Assembly: GCA_015663235.1 (NCBI GenBank)
Contig: DQSL01000020.1
Coordinates: 1 to 34,648 of the forward strand
Reading direction: 5' to 3'
DNA: 34,648 nucleotides
From: Mariprofundaceae bacterium
GTDB taxonomy: Bacteria; Pseudomonadota; Zetaproteobacteria; Mariprofundales; Mariprofundaceae
Positions 1-7,656 of this stretch are shown in pieces; within the stretch, counting starts at the first letter, position 1; each line of letters opens with the position of its first letter. The notes below the pieces were generated by a model. It did not search any database, was not told where the DNA came from, and saw only the letters and a program-made list of their open reading frames with translations. Made by a program: the position numbers and the translations under genes.

Positions 1-216
1 CGATGCCTCACCCATAATCACCCGCGCCCCAATACCTTGATGCGTGCTTGCCGATACATGTTTCACCCTGCCTTCTTCCAAGGATACCGATTCAGACACA
101 CTATGCTGCAAATACAAGTCCGCATCATCTGCGCCCGCAGGTATCATCTGCTGCAACATTTGGCTTAATGTGGTCTCTGAAATATGCTTAAAGATAGGTA
201 AGGTTAATGAATTCAT
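1..216 (-). CDS. tldD: Metalloprotease TldD, N-terminal part (runs off left edge)
   Basis: The minus strand is open from an ATG at 216 to the window edge (72 codons, in frame to base 1). The translation contains ADLYLQHSVSESVSLEEG and a following GIGARVI segment, which match the start of the TldD/PmbA family, where a DLY-x-Q strand and a G-x-G-x-R strand open the N-terminal domain. TldD works with PmbA/TldE as a heterodimeric metalloprotease that trims unstructured peptides, for example in microcin maturation and CcdA turnover. The metal-binding HExxxH region would lie beyond the window. The start has no strong ribosome binding site. The gene diverges from the NERD gene, leaving only 63 bases for both promoters. 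The TldD assignment rests on the first 72 residues; the alternative is the paralogue PmbA. Confidence 0.75.
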   Translation of the reverse strand, partial: MNSLTLPIFKHISETTLSQMLQQMIPAGADDADLYLQHSVSESVSLEEGRVKHVSASTHQGIGARVIMGEAS

Positions 217-279
217 GGCAACATCGTCTGTGATGGGTAGGTTTTGGTCAAGTTTAGAGAAAGGGAGGGTAGTTTTATA

Positions 280-1143
280 ATGATAATTAAGCCTATGGAT
301 TCCTTAGAAACACGAAAGCTTGAACTTGGAATCCTAAAGTCATTTAACCTGCCTGCTAATAAGGCATACTTGGTGGAGCAAGAGTGGAAACGCCTCAATG
401 CTGGAGAAAAAGGTGAAAAGAACACCGCGTATCTTCTAGATTTCTATTTAGACAAAGCGAAAAACTGGGCAATTATCCATGATTTGAGAATTGAACATGA
501 GGGAAAGGTAGCCCAAATTGACCATTTAATTATCACAAGAGCTTTGGATATATATGTTTTAGAAACCAAAGCCTACGGAGATACTCTGCATATTCTGGAT
601 GATGGCTCTTTTATCGCATCTTACCAAGAAAAAGAATATGCTGTATCTTCCCCTATTGAACAAAACAAGAGACATGCTTTTATACTTGAAAAGGCGATTC
701 AACCACTACTACCAAAACGCCTAGGTATTGTGCTAAAGCCGAGCATCCAAAGCTATGTGCTAATTGACCAAAACACCATTCTCAAACGTTCAAAAACTTT
801 TGACTCATCTCACGTCATCATGGCTGCACAATTCTTATCAAAACTTGATGAAAAATATGAAACTCTCGGCGTAAAAGAAGTGTTAACTAAGGCTTCAAAG
901 CTAATGTCTCAACAAAGTGTTCAAGACTTTGCTGAAGCAGTAGCTCATCTGCACTGCAAGAGTATAGAGAACTACAAAAAACGCTTTGGTATTACCGATA
1001 ATGACCAAAAAGAAAAAGCGTTTGTTTGCCAAGAATGTGAGGGGCAGGTTACGTCAAAAAATATAAGTTATTGCAAGAGCTTTAATGAACGGTTTAAAGG
1101 GCATGTATATTGTTTCAACTGTCAAAAAAACATTGCTGCGTAA
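280..1143 (+). CDS. NERD-domain protein with C-terminal zinc ribbon
   Basis: A 287-residue protein. The start at 280 is chosen because a GGGAGG lies 11 bases upstream; an in-frame TTG at 244 lacks one. Residues about 42-150 look like a NERD (nuclease-related) domain of the PD-(D/E)xK fold: a Gly-Glu pair (45-46), Asp81 in a QIDHL strand and Glu95-Thr-Lys97 in VLETKAYG are the expected catalytic positions. The C-terminus carries two CxxC pairs (C250/C253 and C278/C281), the layout of a topoisomerase-like zinc ribbon, which suggests DNA or RNA binding. Family members are poorly characterised; a DNA-processing role is inferred from the fold. It sits 9 bases before the EI24-like membrane protein gene, whose ribosome binding site overlaps this stop codon, so the two are probably co-transcribed. 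Confidence 0.8.
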   Translation: MIIKPMDSLETRKLELGILKSFNLPANKAYLVEQEWKRLNAGEKGEKNTAYLLDFYLDKAKNWAIIHDLRIEHEGKVAQIDHLIITRALDIYVLETKAYGDTLHILDDGSFIASYQEKEYAVSSPIEQNKRHAFILEKAIQPLLPKRLGIVLKPSIQSYVLIDQNTILKRSKTFDSSHVIMAAQFLSKLDEKYETLGVKEVLTKASKLMSQQSVQDFAEAVAHLHCKSIENYKKRFGITDNDQKEKAFVCQECEGQVTSKNISYCKSFNERFKGHVYCFNCQKNIAA

Positions 1144-1152
1144 GGAGTATTT

Positions 1153-1884
1153 ATGATTGCAGGAATCACTACATTTTTCTTAGGTTTGATGATGTTATTC
1201 AGAGAAGCCGAATTGCGCGCGGTATTATGGCGCGTGCTGGGTTTATTGGCGGGATTAATGCTCGCTTTAATGTTGGGCGTGTTCTTCTTTTCTGAATATT
1301 TGGCTTCGATTTGGATTCCTGAAGGGGATGCTTGGTATTGGGTGGTCGTTGGTTATATCGCTTCATTTTTCGCTGGGTTACTTTCTATCGTCGTTGGTGC
1401 GGTGGCATTTGTGGCATTGGCATCTGCGGCAGCAGCACCGTGGCTTGATACCTTGGCGTACCGCACAGAAAAAATCATGGGGTTTGCCACCGTTGAAAAT
1501 GATGCATCGTGGGCAAATCAAGCCTTGGCAGCCATGATAAACTCTATTCGCCCACTGTTTGGTTTATTGCTTTGGGGGCTGTTGGCATTGGTATTCTTCT
1601 GGTTTCCACCCTTGATGACGCTGATTTGGACTTATGGCAGCATCCAGTTCCTCAATTATGAATTGTTTGACACACAAGCCTCCCGAAAAGACATGCCATT
1701 CAAAGCTCGCAAACAAAACATGAAAGAAAACCGCTGGTTTTGGCTTGGTTTTGGCGGCATAGCATTGCTACTCATGGCTGTGCCTATTCTTAATATTTTT
1801 GTGTTACCAGCCGCAGTCGTTGCCCTTGCAAAATATGATATTGAACAACATTTGACCACACAATCAACAGTCGAACAACCATGA
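1153..1884 (+). CDS. EI24/CysZ-like integral membrane protein
   Basis: A 243-residue hydrophobic protein. AAGGAG seven bases before the ATG overlaps the stop of the NERD gene. Long hydrophobic segments are visible near residues 2-15, 24-48, 60-95, 130-160 and 192-225. The stretch with an LNYELFDTQAS segment, then a charged KARKQNMKENR segment, then a glycine-rich helix and a final proline-containing helix follows the architecture of the EI24 domain family, which includes the sulfate transporter CysZ. There is no cysteine-biosynthesis or sulfate gene nearby, so a sulfate role is not supported; I would call it EI24 domain-containing only. The pairing with a NERD nuclease-like gene is unexplained. 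Confidence 0.65.
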   Translation: MIAGITTFFLGLMMLFREAELRAVLWRVLGLLAGLMLALMLGVFFFSEYLASIWIPEGDAWYWVVVGYIASFFAGLLSIVVGAVAFVALASAAAAPWLDTLAYRTEKIMGFATVENDASWANQALAAMINSIRPLFGLLLWGLLALVFFWFPPLMTLIWTYGSIQFLNYELFDTQASRKDMPFKARKQNMKENRWFWLGFGGIALLLMAVPILNIFVLPAAVVALAKYDIEQHLTTQSTVEQP

Positions 1885-1910
1885 CTTTTTCAAGTGTGAT
1901 AATAATACTC

Positions 1911-1968
1911 TGTCATTTCGACCAGCGTGGAGAAATCTCAAGATTCCTCAACTTCGTTCGGCATGACA
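1911..1968. repeat. Dispersed palindromic repeat, TGTCATTTCGACC type
   Basis: The 104-base gap between the EI24-like gene and uup contains an imperfect inverted repeat: TGTCATTTCGA at 1911-1921 and TCGGCATGACA at 1958-1968 match at 9 of 11 positions. The outer TGTCAT/ATGACA ends are typical of short extragenic palindromic elements scattered through proteobacterial genomes. Related TGTCAT-initiated elements lie at 3955 and 14123 in this window. Confidence 0.55.
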
Positions 1969-1988
1969 TCTAAGCCTAAGGATAAAAT

Positions 1989-3902
1989 ATGCCAGTTTTA
2001 ATGTTACACGGTCTGAAAAAGGCCTTTGGTCATCAGGTCTTGTTGGACAATGTGGACTTGCGTATTCGCGCAGGTGCGCGCGTAGGGCTGATTGGGCGCA
2101 ACGGCGAAGGTAAGTCCACGCTGCTTAAAGTGATTGCTGGGCAAATGGATGTTGATGACGGCAGTGTACAAATAAAAAGCGGATGTAAGGTCGCATATTT
2201 GCATCAAGACCCTCATTTTGAAGCAGGTCAAAGTGTATTTCAGGTGGTTGCCGAAGGCTTGGGTGGTGTTGCCAAAGTCTTAGACGCTTATCATCAAGCC
2301 ACCACCCAACTGGAACACGATTACTCTGATAAAGCCTTAAAAAAACTCGAAGATTTACAACATGAATTGGATCATTTGGGTGCATGGAAATTACACGCAA
2401 GAATTGAAACGGCAATTACCAAATTAGACTTGGATGCTGACCGTGATGTGGGTGAATTATCGGGCGGTTGGTTGCGCCGCGTAGCTTTAGCCCAAGCTGT
2501 GGTGGTCGAGCCTGAAATATTATTACTGGATGAACCCACCAACCATTTGGATATAGCATCCATTGAATGGTTAGAAGACTTTGTTGCATCATTCAAAGGT
2601 GCGGTTCTATTTATTACCCATGATAGATATTTCTTGGATGCCGTAGCAGAAGAAATCATTGAACTCGATAGAGGAAAACTCACCCATTTCCAAGCCAGTT
2701 ATGCTGAATATTTGCAGAAAAAAGCTGAGTTATTAAAAATTGAGTCCAGAGAGCACAAAAAGTTCGATAAAATGCTGGCGAACGAAGAGAAGTGGATTCG
2801 CCAAGGCATTCCTGCGCGAAGAACACGCAATGAAGGCAGAGTTCGCGCCCTTGAGGATTTAAGAAAACAACGCGCTGCCCGCAAACTGCGTGGTGGTGAT
2901 GTGGATTTACGCGTGGCATCGGGGGTTAAACCGGGCAAGTTGTTGATTGAAGCCATTGATGTTTGCCACAAATTTGAAACCGCAATGATTGTCGATAAGT
3001 TCAATTGCAAAATCATGGCGGGTGAACGCATTGGTTTCTTAGGCCCCAATGGTATAGGTAAAACAACACTGCTCAAAATTCTATTGGGTGAGTTGCAAGC
3101 CGATAGTGGTCGCGTCAAACATGGTGTGCGCCTTGCCCCTGCATTTTTAACCCAAATTCGCCAGTTGAACCCCGAAGCCAAGCTCAAAGATGTGCTTGTG
3201 CCAAGCGGCGGTAATTTTGTGCATATTGGTGGACATGAACCACGCCATATTGTCAGCTATATGCAAGATTTCCTCTTTGATAAAGAACTACTAAATGCAC
3301 GGGTCTCCGCCTTATCGGGTGGTGAGCGTGGTCGTTTATTACTCGCCAAACTACTACTCGAACCTGCCAATCTTTTGGTATTGGATGAACCGACCAATGA
3401 TTTGGATATTGGTACACTTGCTGTACTCGAAGAAGCTTTAGCCAAATATCAGGGCACGGTAATTATCGTTAGCCATGACAGAGCATTTATGGATAGAACG
3501 GTGAGCAAAGTGTTGGCATTTGAAGGTGATGGCAAAATTATACCCATCGAAGGTGGTTATTCTGATTATTTGGCATGGAAAGAACGCGCTGTTTTACGTG
3601 AAAAAGAAGAGAAAACAGCCGTTAAACGCAAAAAAACAGATGTTAAGACTGAAAAAATAACAAGCCCTGTCAAAAAACTTGCCTACAAAGAACAAAAAGA
3701 ACTGGATGATTTACCCGCCAATATTGAGTCGTGGGAAGAAGAAAAAGTAGCCATCGAAGCGCGTTTTTGTGATAACGATTATTTTTCTAACGACCCTGAA
3801 AGCTTTCAAAAAGACCAGAAACGATTGGATGCGTTGTCCAAACTATTAGAGCAAGGTTATGAACGTTGGGAAGCCTTAGAAGAAAAACAAAATAGCTTTT
3901 AG
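1989..3902 (+). CDS. uup: ABC-F family ATPase Uup
   Basis: A 637-residue protein with two ABC ATPase domains and no membrane segment. Domain 1 has Walker A GRNGEGKST (36-44), an LSGGW signature and LLLDEPTNHLD. Domain 2 has Walker A GPNGIGKTT, LSGGERGRL and LVLDEPTNDLD. The Lys/Arg-rich linker between them is the ABC-F P-site tRNA interaction motif. After about residue 540 comes a Lys/Glu-rich tail predicted to form a coiled coil, the feature that separates Uup from EttA; total length is close to E. coli Uup. Uup binds DNA and ribosomes and is linked to transposon precise excision and to ribosome or replication-fork problems. The gene stands alone and converges on ppk1, with no clear intrinsic terminator in the 91 bases between them. 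Confidence 0.92.
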   Translation: MPVLMLHGLKKAFGHQVLLDNVDLRIRAGARVGLIGRNGEGKSTLLKVIAGQMDVDDGSVQIKSGCKVAYLHQDPHFEAGQSVFQVVAEGLGGVAKVLDAYHQATTQLEHDYSDKALKKLEDLQHELDHLGAWKLHARIETAITKLDLDADRDVGELSGGWLRRVALAQAVVVEPEILLLDEPTNHLDIASIEWLEDFVASFKGAVLFITHDRYFLDAVAEEIIELDRGKLTHFQASYAEYLQKKAELLKIESREHKKFDKMLANEEKWIRQGIPARRTRNEGRVRALEDLRKQRAARKLRGGDVDLRVASGVKPGKLLIEAIDVCHKFETAMIVDKFNCKIMAGERIGFLGPNGIGKTTLLKILLGELQADSGRVKHGVRLAPAFLTQIRQLNPEAKLKDVLVPSGGNFVHIGGHEPRHIVSYMQDFLFDKELLNARVSALSGGERGRLLLAKLLLEPANLLVLDEPTNDLDIGTLAVLEEALAKYQGTVIIVSHDRAFMDRTVSKVLAFEGDGKIIPIEGGYSDYLAWKERAVLREKEEKTAVKRKKTDVKTEKITSPVKKLAYKEQKELDDLPANIESWEEEKVAIEARFCDNDYFSNDPESFQKDQKRLDALSKLLEQGYERWEALEEKQNSF

Positions 3903-3954
3903 GCTTTCAAAACTTAAAAGCGCGCTGATTGAAGACCAAAACCTAATGCCAATC

Positions 3955-3988
3955 TGTCATTCCCGTGTAGGCGAGGATGGCGGATTGG
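3955..3988. repeat. Fragment of TGTCATTCCCG-type extragenic repeat
   Basis: The uup/ppk1 convergent gap holds TGTCATTCCCGTGTAGGCG followed by a GGATGGCGGATTGG segment. This resembles one half of the widespread proteobacterial TGTCATTCCCGCG-type palindromic repeat, but the second arm is degenerate. It may be a decayed repeat and could provide the transcript-end structure for either gene. The call rests on resemblance only. Confidence 0.35.
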
Positions 3989-3993
3989 TTTAT

Positions 3994-6084
3994 TTAGCCC
4001 GCATTCATATGCCCAAGTGCATCCATCAATTCTTGCTGTGCCGACCTTGGTTTAGCATCGGAACGTATGCGCACATAACGACCATCCGAACGCAAGTTCC
4101 AAGTGCCTGTATTGTCCGCCAAATAGGTGCGCAACCCTTCTTTCATCACGCGGTCGAACAATGTTTTATCCAAGATTGGGAAACATGTTTCCACGCGGTG
4201 CAATAAATTGCGGCTCATCCAATCGGCACTGGCGCAAAACAACTCTTCGTCTCCACCATTCAAAAAATAATACACCCGATGATGCTCCAAGAAACGACCC
4301 AAAATCGAGCGCACACGAATATTTTCTGACACGCCTTTGATTCCCGGACGCAAACAACAAATACCGCGCACCATCAAATCAATTTTGACACCTGCCTGCG
4401 AAGCGCGGTACAAAGCTTGAATCATTTCTGGCTCTTCCAAACCGTTCATTTTACCAATGATGCGCCCTTGTCCACCTGCTTGCACATGTCCAATTTCCCG
4501 CTCAATACGCTCCAACATGCCTTTGTGCAGGGTAAAAGGGGCATGAAGCAGTGTTTTCATGCGTTGCACGCGACCTGTGCCTGTAAGTTGTTGAAACATT
4601 TTATGTACATCTTCTGCAAGCTCAGGGTTGCATGAGAGCAGCCCGAAATCAGTGTAATACCTAGATGTAATACTGTGATAGTTACCTGTGCCAAGATGCA
4701 CATAACGGCGTAAACGACGACCTTCGCGGCGTACAATCAACATCATTTTACCGTGTGTTTTATAACCCACCACACCATAAATCACCTGTACACCCGCAGC
4801 ATGAAGTCTATCTGCCAAACCAATATTATCCGCTTCATTGAACCGCGCTCTAAGCTCAATAATTGCCACCACTTCTTTGCCATTGGCCGCAGCTTTCACC
4901 AACGCATTTACAATCGGTGAGTCGGGTACAACGCGGTACATGGTTTGTTTAATCGCCAATACATCAGGGTCGTTGGCTGCCTGATTTAACAAGTCCATCA
5001 CAGGCTCAAAGCTTTGAAATGGATGATGTAACAACACATCCGAGCGTTTTATTCTATCAAACAATGATGATGAATCATCTTCGCTGGTGGTGGATAAACA
5101 TGTGGGCAAACCTGCAACAAAAGGTTTAAATTTCAAATCTGCTCTGTCCACTTCATCAGAAATCGCAGCCAGTCGGTACAAGTTCACCAGCCCATTCACG
5201 TGGTACAAATCCTGCTCTTTTAAGTTGAACTGATGCAATAAAAAGTCGGAAAGTTCTTCTGGACAACGAATGGAAACTTCAAGGCGAACAGCAGCGCCAA
5301 ATCGGCTATCCAAAAGCTCGGCTGCAATCATCTTTTTCAAATCTTCACTTTCTTCTTCACGGCGATAAAGCTCGCTGTTTCTTGTGACGCGAAACTGGTG
5401 ACATTGCGACACTTCCATACCAGGAAACAAATCATCCACATAGGCGTGCATAATCGATGAGAGCAGCACAAACCCGTGCGCACAATCTGCCACATCATCA
5501 GGCAAAGCAATCAAACGCGGCAATGAGCGCGGCGCTTGGACAATGGCTTTTTTTACATCACGCCCAAAGGCATCTTTGCCTTCAAGGGTGACGATAAAAT
5601 TTAAGATTTTATTGACCAACTTGGGAAAAGGATAGGCAGGGTCTAGGGCAATCGGGGTAAGCACTGGCAATAGCTCCGCACGGAAAAAGCGGCGAAGCCA
5701 TTGTTGTTGGGTTTCATTCCATTCATGCCGCGGTAAGATTTTAATATCTTCATCACGCATCGCAGGCAAAATGTCATTTTCTATCAATGCATATTGCTTC
5801 TCTACCAAGGCCTCAACATCGGTGCGAATGGCATTCAATGTTTCGGATGTGGAAAGCCCATCAGGTGAAGTCGCGTTTAAACCCATCGCCACACGTTGCT
5901 TTAACATCGCCACACGCACTTCAAAAAACTCATCCAAGTTGGAGCTACTGATACACAAGAAACGAAGGCGCTCTAAAAGCGGCACCGATTCATCACAAGC
6001 CAACTCAAACACACGTTGGTTAAATGCCAGCATGCTTAAGTTGCGATTCAAATATAATTCGGGTGCTTGTAAATCTTGGCTCAT
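3994..6084 (-). CDS. ppk1: Polyphosphate kinase 1
   Basis: A 696-residue enzyme that makes inorganic polyphosphate from ATP through a phosphohistidine intermediate. The start at 6084 is chosen because AGGAGA lies just upstream and the protein then begins shortly before LYLNRNLSMLAFNQRV, the family's usual N-terminus; a longer frame to 6138 lacks a ribosome binding site. Visible family segments are LSMLAFNQRVFELA, SSNLDEFFEVR (substrate-pocket N domain), the phospholipase D-like HKD motif HLGTGNYHS with the predicted phosphorylated His, and a second conserved His in SRNLLHRVE. The length matches the E. coli enzyme (688). It is divergent from ppk2 with 282 bases between the starts, and with ppk2 and ppx forms a polyphosphate cluster. 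Confidence 0.95.
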   Translation of the reverse strand: MSQDLQAPELYLNRNLSMLAFNQRVFELACDESVPLLERLRFLCISSSNLDEFFEVRVAMLKQRVAMGLNATSPDGLSTSETLNAIRTDVEALVEKQYALIENDILPAMRDEDIKILPRHEWNETQQQWLRRFFRAELLPVLTPIALDPAYPFPKLVNKILNFIVTLEGKDAFGRDVKKAIVQAPRSLPRLIALPDDVADCAHGFVLLSSIMHAYVDDLFPGMEVSQCHQFRVTRNSELYRREEESEDLKKMIAAELLDSRFGAAVRLEVSIRCPEELSDFLLHQFNLKEQDLYHVNGLVNLYRLAAISDEVDRADLKFKPFVAGLPTCLSTTSEDDSSSLFDRIKRSDVLLHHPFQSFEPVMDLLNQAANDPDVLAIKQTMYRVVPDSPIVNALVKAAANGKEVVAIIELRARFNEADNIGLADRLHAAGVQVIYGVVGYKTHGKMMLIVRREGRRLRRYVHLGTGNYHSITSRYYTDFGLLSCNPELAEDVHKMFQQLTGTGRVQRMKTLLHAPFTLHKGMLERIEREIGHVQAGGQGRIIGKMNGLEEPEMIQALYRASQAGVKIDLMVRGICCLRPGIKGVSENIRVRSILGRFLEHHRVYYFLNGGDEELFCASADWMSRNLLHRVETCFPILDKTLFDRVMKEGLRTYLADNTGTWNLRSDGRYVRIRSDAKPRSAQQELMDALGHMNAG

Positions 6085-6192
6085 TGTCTCTCCTAAAAGT
6101 GTATCAACAACAATACTCTGCACCACAATATGACACAATCATGATATATTAATGAAATGATGATTTCTCATCTCTAACATAGAAAATAATGT

Positions 6193-6221
6193 TTGCAATT
6201 TAGCCTTATTATCTGTATGGT
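6193..6221 (+). promoter_or_regulatory. Weak candidate sigma70 promoter for ppk2
   Basis: TTGCAA (6193-6198) and TATGGT (6216-6221) are separated by 17 bases; each matches consensus at 4 of 6 positions. It is the only reasonably spaced pair I saw reading toward ppk2, and would give a leader of roughly 140 bases. No convincing Pho box was seen in the ppk1/ppk2 gap. This is tentative. Confidence 0.2.
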
Positions 6222-6303
6222 GAGCATGAAAAGCCAGTGCGTGGTTTTACGCAATACAGTTGAAGCTAATCAACCAACCTTTTCACCACAAAATAAAGGC
6301 AAA

Positions 6304-6329
6304 CAAGGAAACAATTTTCTGTTCCCTTG
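6304..6329 (+). promoter_or_regulatory. Hairpin in the ppk2 leader
   Basis: CAAGGAAACA (6304-6313) and TGTTCCCTTG (6320-6329) pair over 10 positions with a single A-C mismatch and a six-base loop, ending 37 bases before the ppk2 ATG. The downstream bases are T-rich (GTATTTTATTG) but not a clean U-tract, so it could be a weak attenuator, an RNA-stability hairpin or an operator. Confidence 0.4.
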
Positions 6330-6366
6330 GTATTTTATTGTCTAAAACTAAAGGTGCTAAATCAAC

Positions 6367-7287
6367 ATGAGCAAAAACAAAAAACGCAACAAAGAAAAGT
6401 TGGAAAAACTACTCAACCGTATGAGTAATCCGAAAAAGGTTCTCAAATCACCTAAGGTGATTTCGGGCAAGAAGCTACTTGCCCTAAGTTATGAAATGGG
6501 CACATACCCTTACCCTGAAAAGATGGACTTGGAAGAATATGAAGCAGAGAAACATTTGCTGCAAATTGAGATGCTTAAAGTTCAAGCTTGGGTGAAAGAA
6601 ACTGGGCAACGTATCCTTGGTATTTTTGAAGGGCGCGATGCTGCGGGTAAAGGTGGTGCCATCAAACGTTTTAATGAACATTTGAACCCACGCGCTGCCC
6701 ATGTCATTGCCTTGGAAAAACCCAATGAACGTGAGCTTGGGCAATGGTATTATCAGCGTTATATCAAACATTTACCCACCAAAGGTGAAATGGTGTTTTT
6801 AGACCGCTCTTGGTACAATCGCACAGGTGTTGAGCGCGTGATGGGCTTTTGTACGGATGAAGAATATTTAGAGTTTCTTCGCCAAACACCGCAACTTGAA
6901 CGTATGTTGGTCAACTCTGGTTTACACCTGTTCAAGTTTTGGTTTTCCGTCAGCCGCCATGAGCAACTTCGTCGTTTCCATAGCCGCACTCACGACCCAC
7001 TCAAGCAGTGGAAACTAAGCCCCATTGATATTCAATCCTTGGATAAGTGGGAAGACTATACCAAAGCCAAACAAGCCATGTTTTTCTATACCAGCACGGC
7101 CGATGCACCTTGGACTGTGGTGAAGTCAGATGATAAAAAACGGGCGCGTATCAATTGCATTCGTCACTACATCCACACCTTGGATTATCCTGGAAAAGAT
7201 GAAAATGTGGCATGTGCGCCCGACCCTAAAATCGTAGGAAGCGTACACCGCAAGCTCGACTACTCCAATAAGAAACACGCGGAATAA
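6367..7287 (+). CDS. ppk2: Polyphosphate kinase 2 (class I-like)
   Basis: A 306-residue P-loop kinase of the PPK2 family, which transfers phosphate between polyphosphate and nucleotides, usually in the direction of NDP/NTP synthesis. Walker A GRDAAGKGG (89-97), FLDRSWYNR with the Walker B Asp146/Arg147, and the lid-region Arg-rich segment RFHSRTHDPLKQWKLSP are all present. A single catalytic domain of about 300 residues with a basic N-terminal extension fits class I (single-domain, NDP-phosphorylating) enzymes; specificity cannot be decided from sequence alone. It is divergent from ppk1 and followed after 65 bases by a Lys/Ala-rich gene and then ppx, so the cell has separate enzymes for making, using and degrading polyphosphate at one locus. 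Confidence 0.93.
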   Translation: MSKNKKRNKEKLEKLLNRMSNPKKVLKSPKVISGKKLLALSYEMGTYPYPEKMDLEEYEAEKHLLQIEMLKVQAWVKETGQRILGIFEGRDAAGKGGAIKRFNEHLNPRAAHVIALEKPNERELGQWYYQRYIKHLPTKGEMVFLDRSWYNRTGVERVMGFCTDEEYLEFLRQTPQLERMLVNSGLHLFKFWFSVSRHEQLRRFHSRTHDPLKQWKLSPIDIQSLDKWEDYTKAKQAMFFYTSTADAPWTVVKSDDKKRARINCIRHYIHTLDYPGKDENVACAPDPKIVGSVHRKLDYSNKKHAE

Positions 7288-7293
7288 CTACCA

Positions 7294-7317
7294 TGCTCTG
7301 CTGAAATATGCAGAGCA
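7294..7317 (+). promoter_or_regulatory. Intercistronic hairpin between ppk2 and the Lys/Ala-rich gene
   Basis: TGCTCTGC (7294-7301) and GCAGAGCA (7310-7317) form a perfect 8-bp stem with an eight-base loop, starting seven bases after the ppk2 stop. No U-tract follows, so it is more likely an RNA processing or stability element, which would let the downstream gene be expressed at a different level from ppk2, than a full terminator. Confidence 0.45.
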
Positions 7318-7352
7318 ATCTTAAATTAAATACGACTACATTGAGGATAACT

Positions 7353-7643
7353 ATGAGCAAAAGTAAACATGATAAAGAGCTACAAGACGCGTTAGCAAAA
7401 GCAATTAAAAAAGCCGATAAAGCTGCGGCTAAAGCTGCAAAGGCTGCTAAAAAGGCAAAAAAAGCTGCCAAGAAAGCCAAGCGCACTGAAAAGCGGATGA
7501 GTAAAACCGCAAAAAAAGTAGGTAAACAACACGAATTGACCAAGCGTCATTTAAAGAAGTATGATGCAGCCAAGGTGAAAAAAGCCGCCAAGAAAAAAGC
7601 TGTGCAAAAGAAAGTTCGCGCACAACAGGCGGCAAGCACATAA
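7353..7643 (+). CDS. Small Lys/Ala-rich basic (histone H1-like) protein in the polyphosphate cluster
   Basis: A 96-residue protein starting at an ATG with GAGG seven bases upstream. By hand count it has 32 Lys and 24 Ala, only 7 acidic residues and no Cys or Trp. Residues 14-46 are an almost uninterrupted series of A/K blocks such as KKADKAAAKAAKAAKKAKKA, and a second K-rich block covers 74-89. It has no signal peptide or membrane segment. The composition resembles bacterial histone H1-like proteins, AlgP-type tails and the C-terminal tails of PhaF phasins, all of which bind polyanions. Lying between ppk2 and ppx (13 bases before ppx), it is a natural candidate for binding polyphosphate or organising polyphosphate granules on the nucleoid. 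That role is inference; low-complexity composition makes homology uninformative. Confidence 0.75.
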   Translation: MSKSKHDKELQDALAKAIKKADKAAAKAAKAAKKAKKAAKKAKRTEKRMSKTAKKVGKQHELTKRHLKKYDAAKVKKAAKKKAVQKKVRAQQAAST

Positions 7644-7656
7644 CGAGGGTCAGCTT

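Noticed and set aside
280-1884. Known phage-defence system
   Set aside because: NERD and EI24-like genes alone match no defence system I can name, and no second defence gene is adjacent.
6085-6366. Pho box between ppk1 and ppk2
   Set aside because: I searched for CTGTCAT-like 7-mers at 11-base phase on both strands and found only partial matches such as TGTGTCATATTG.
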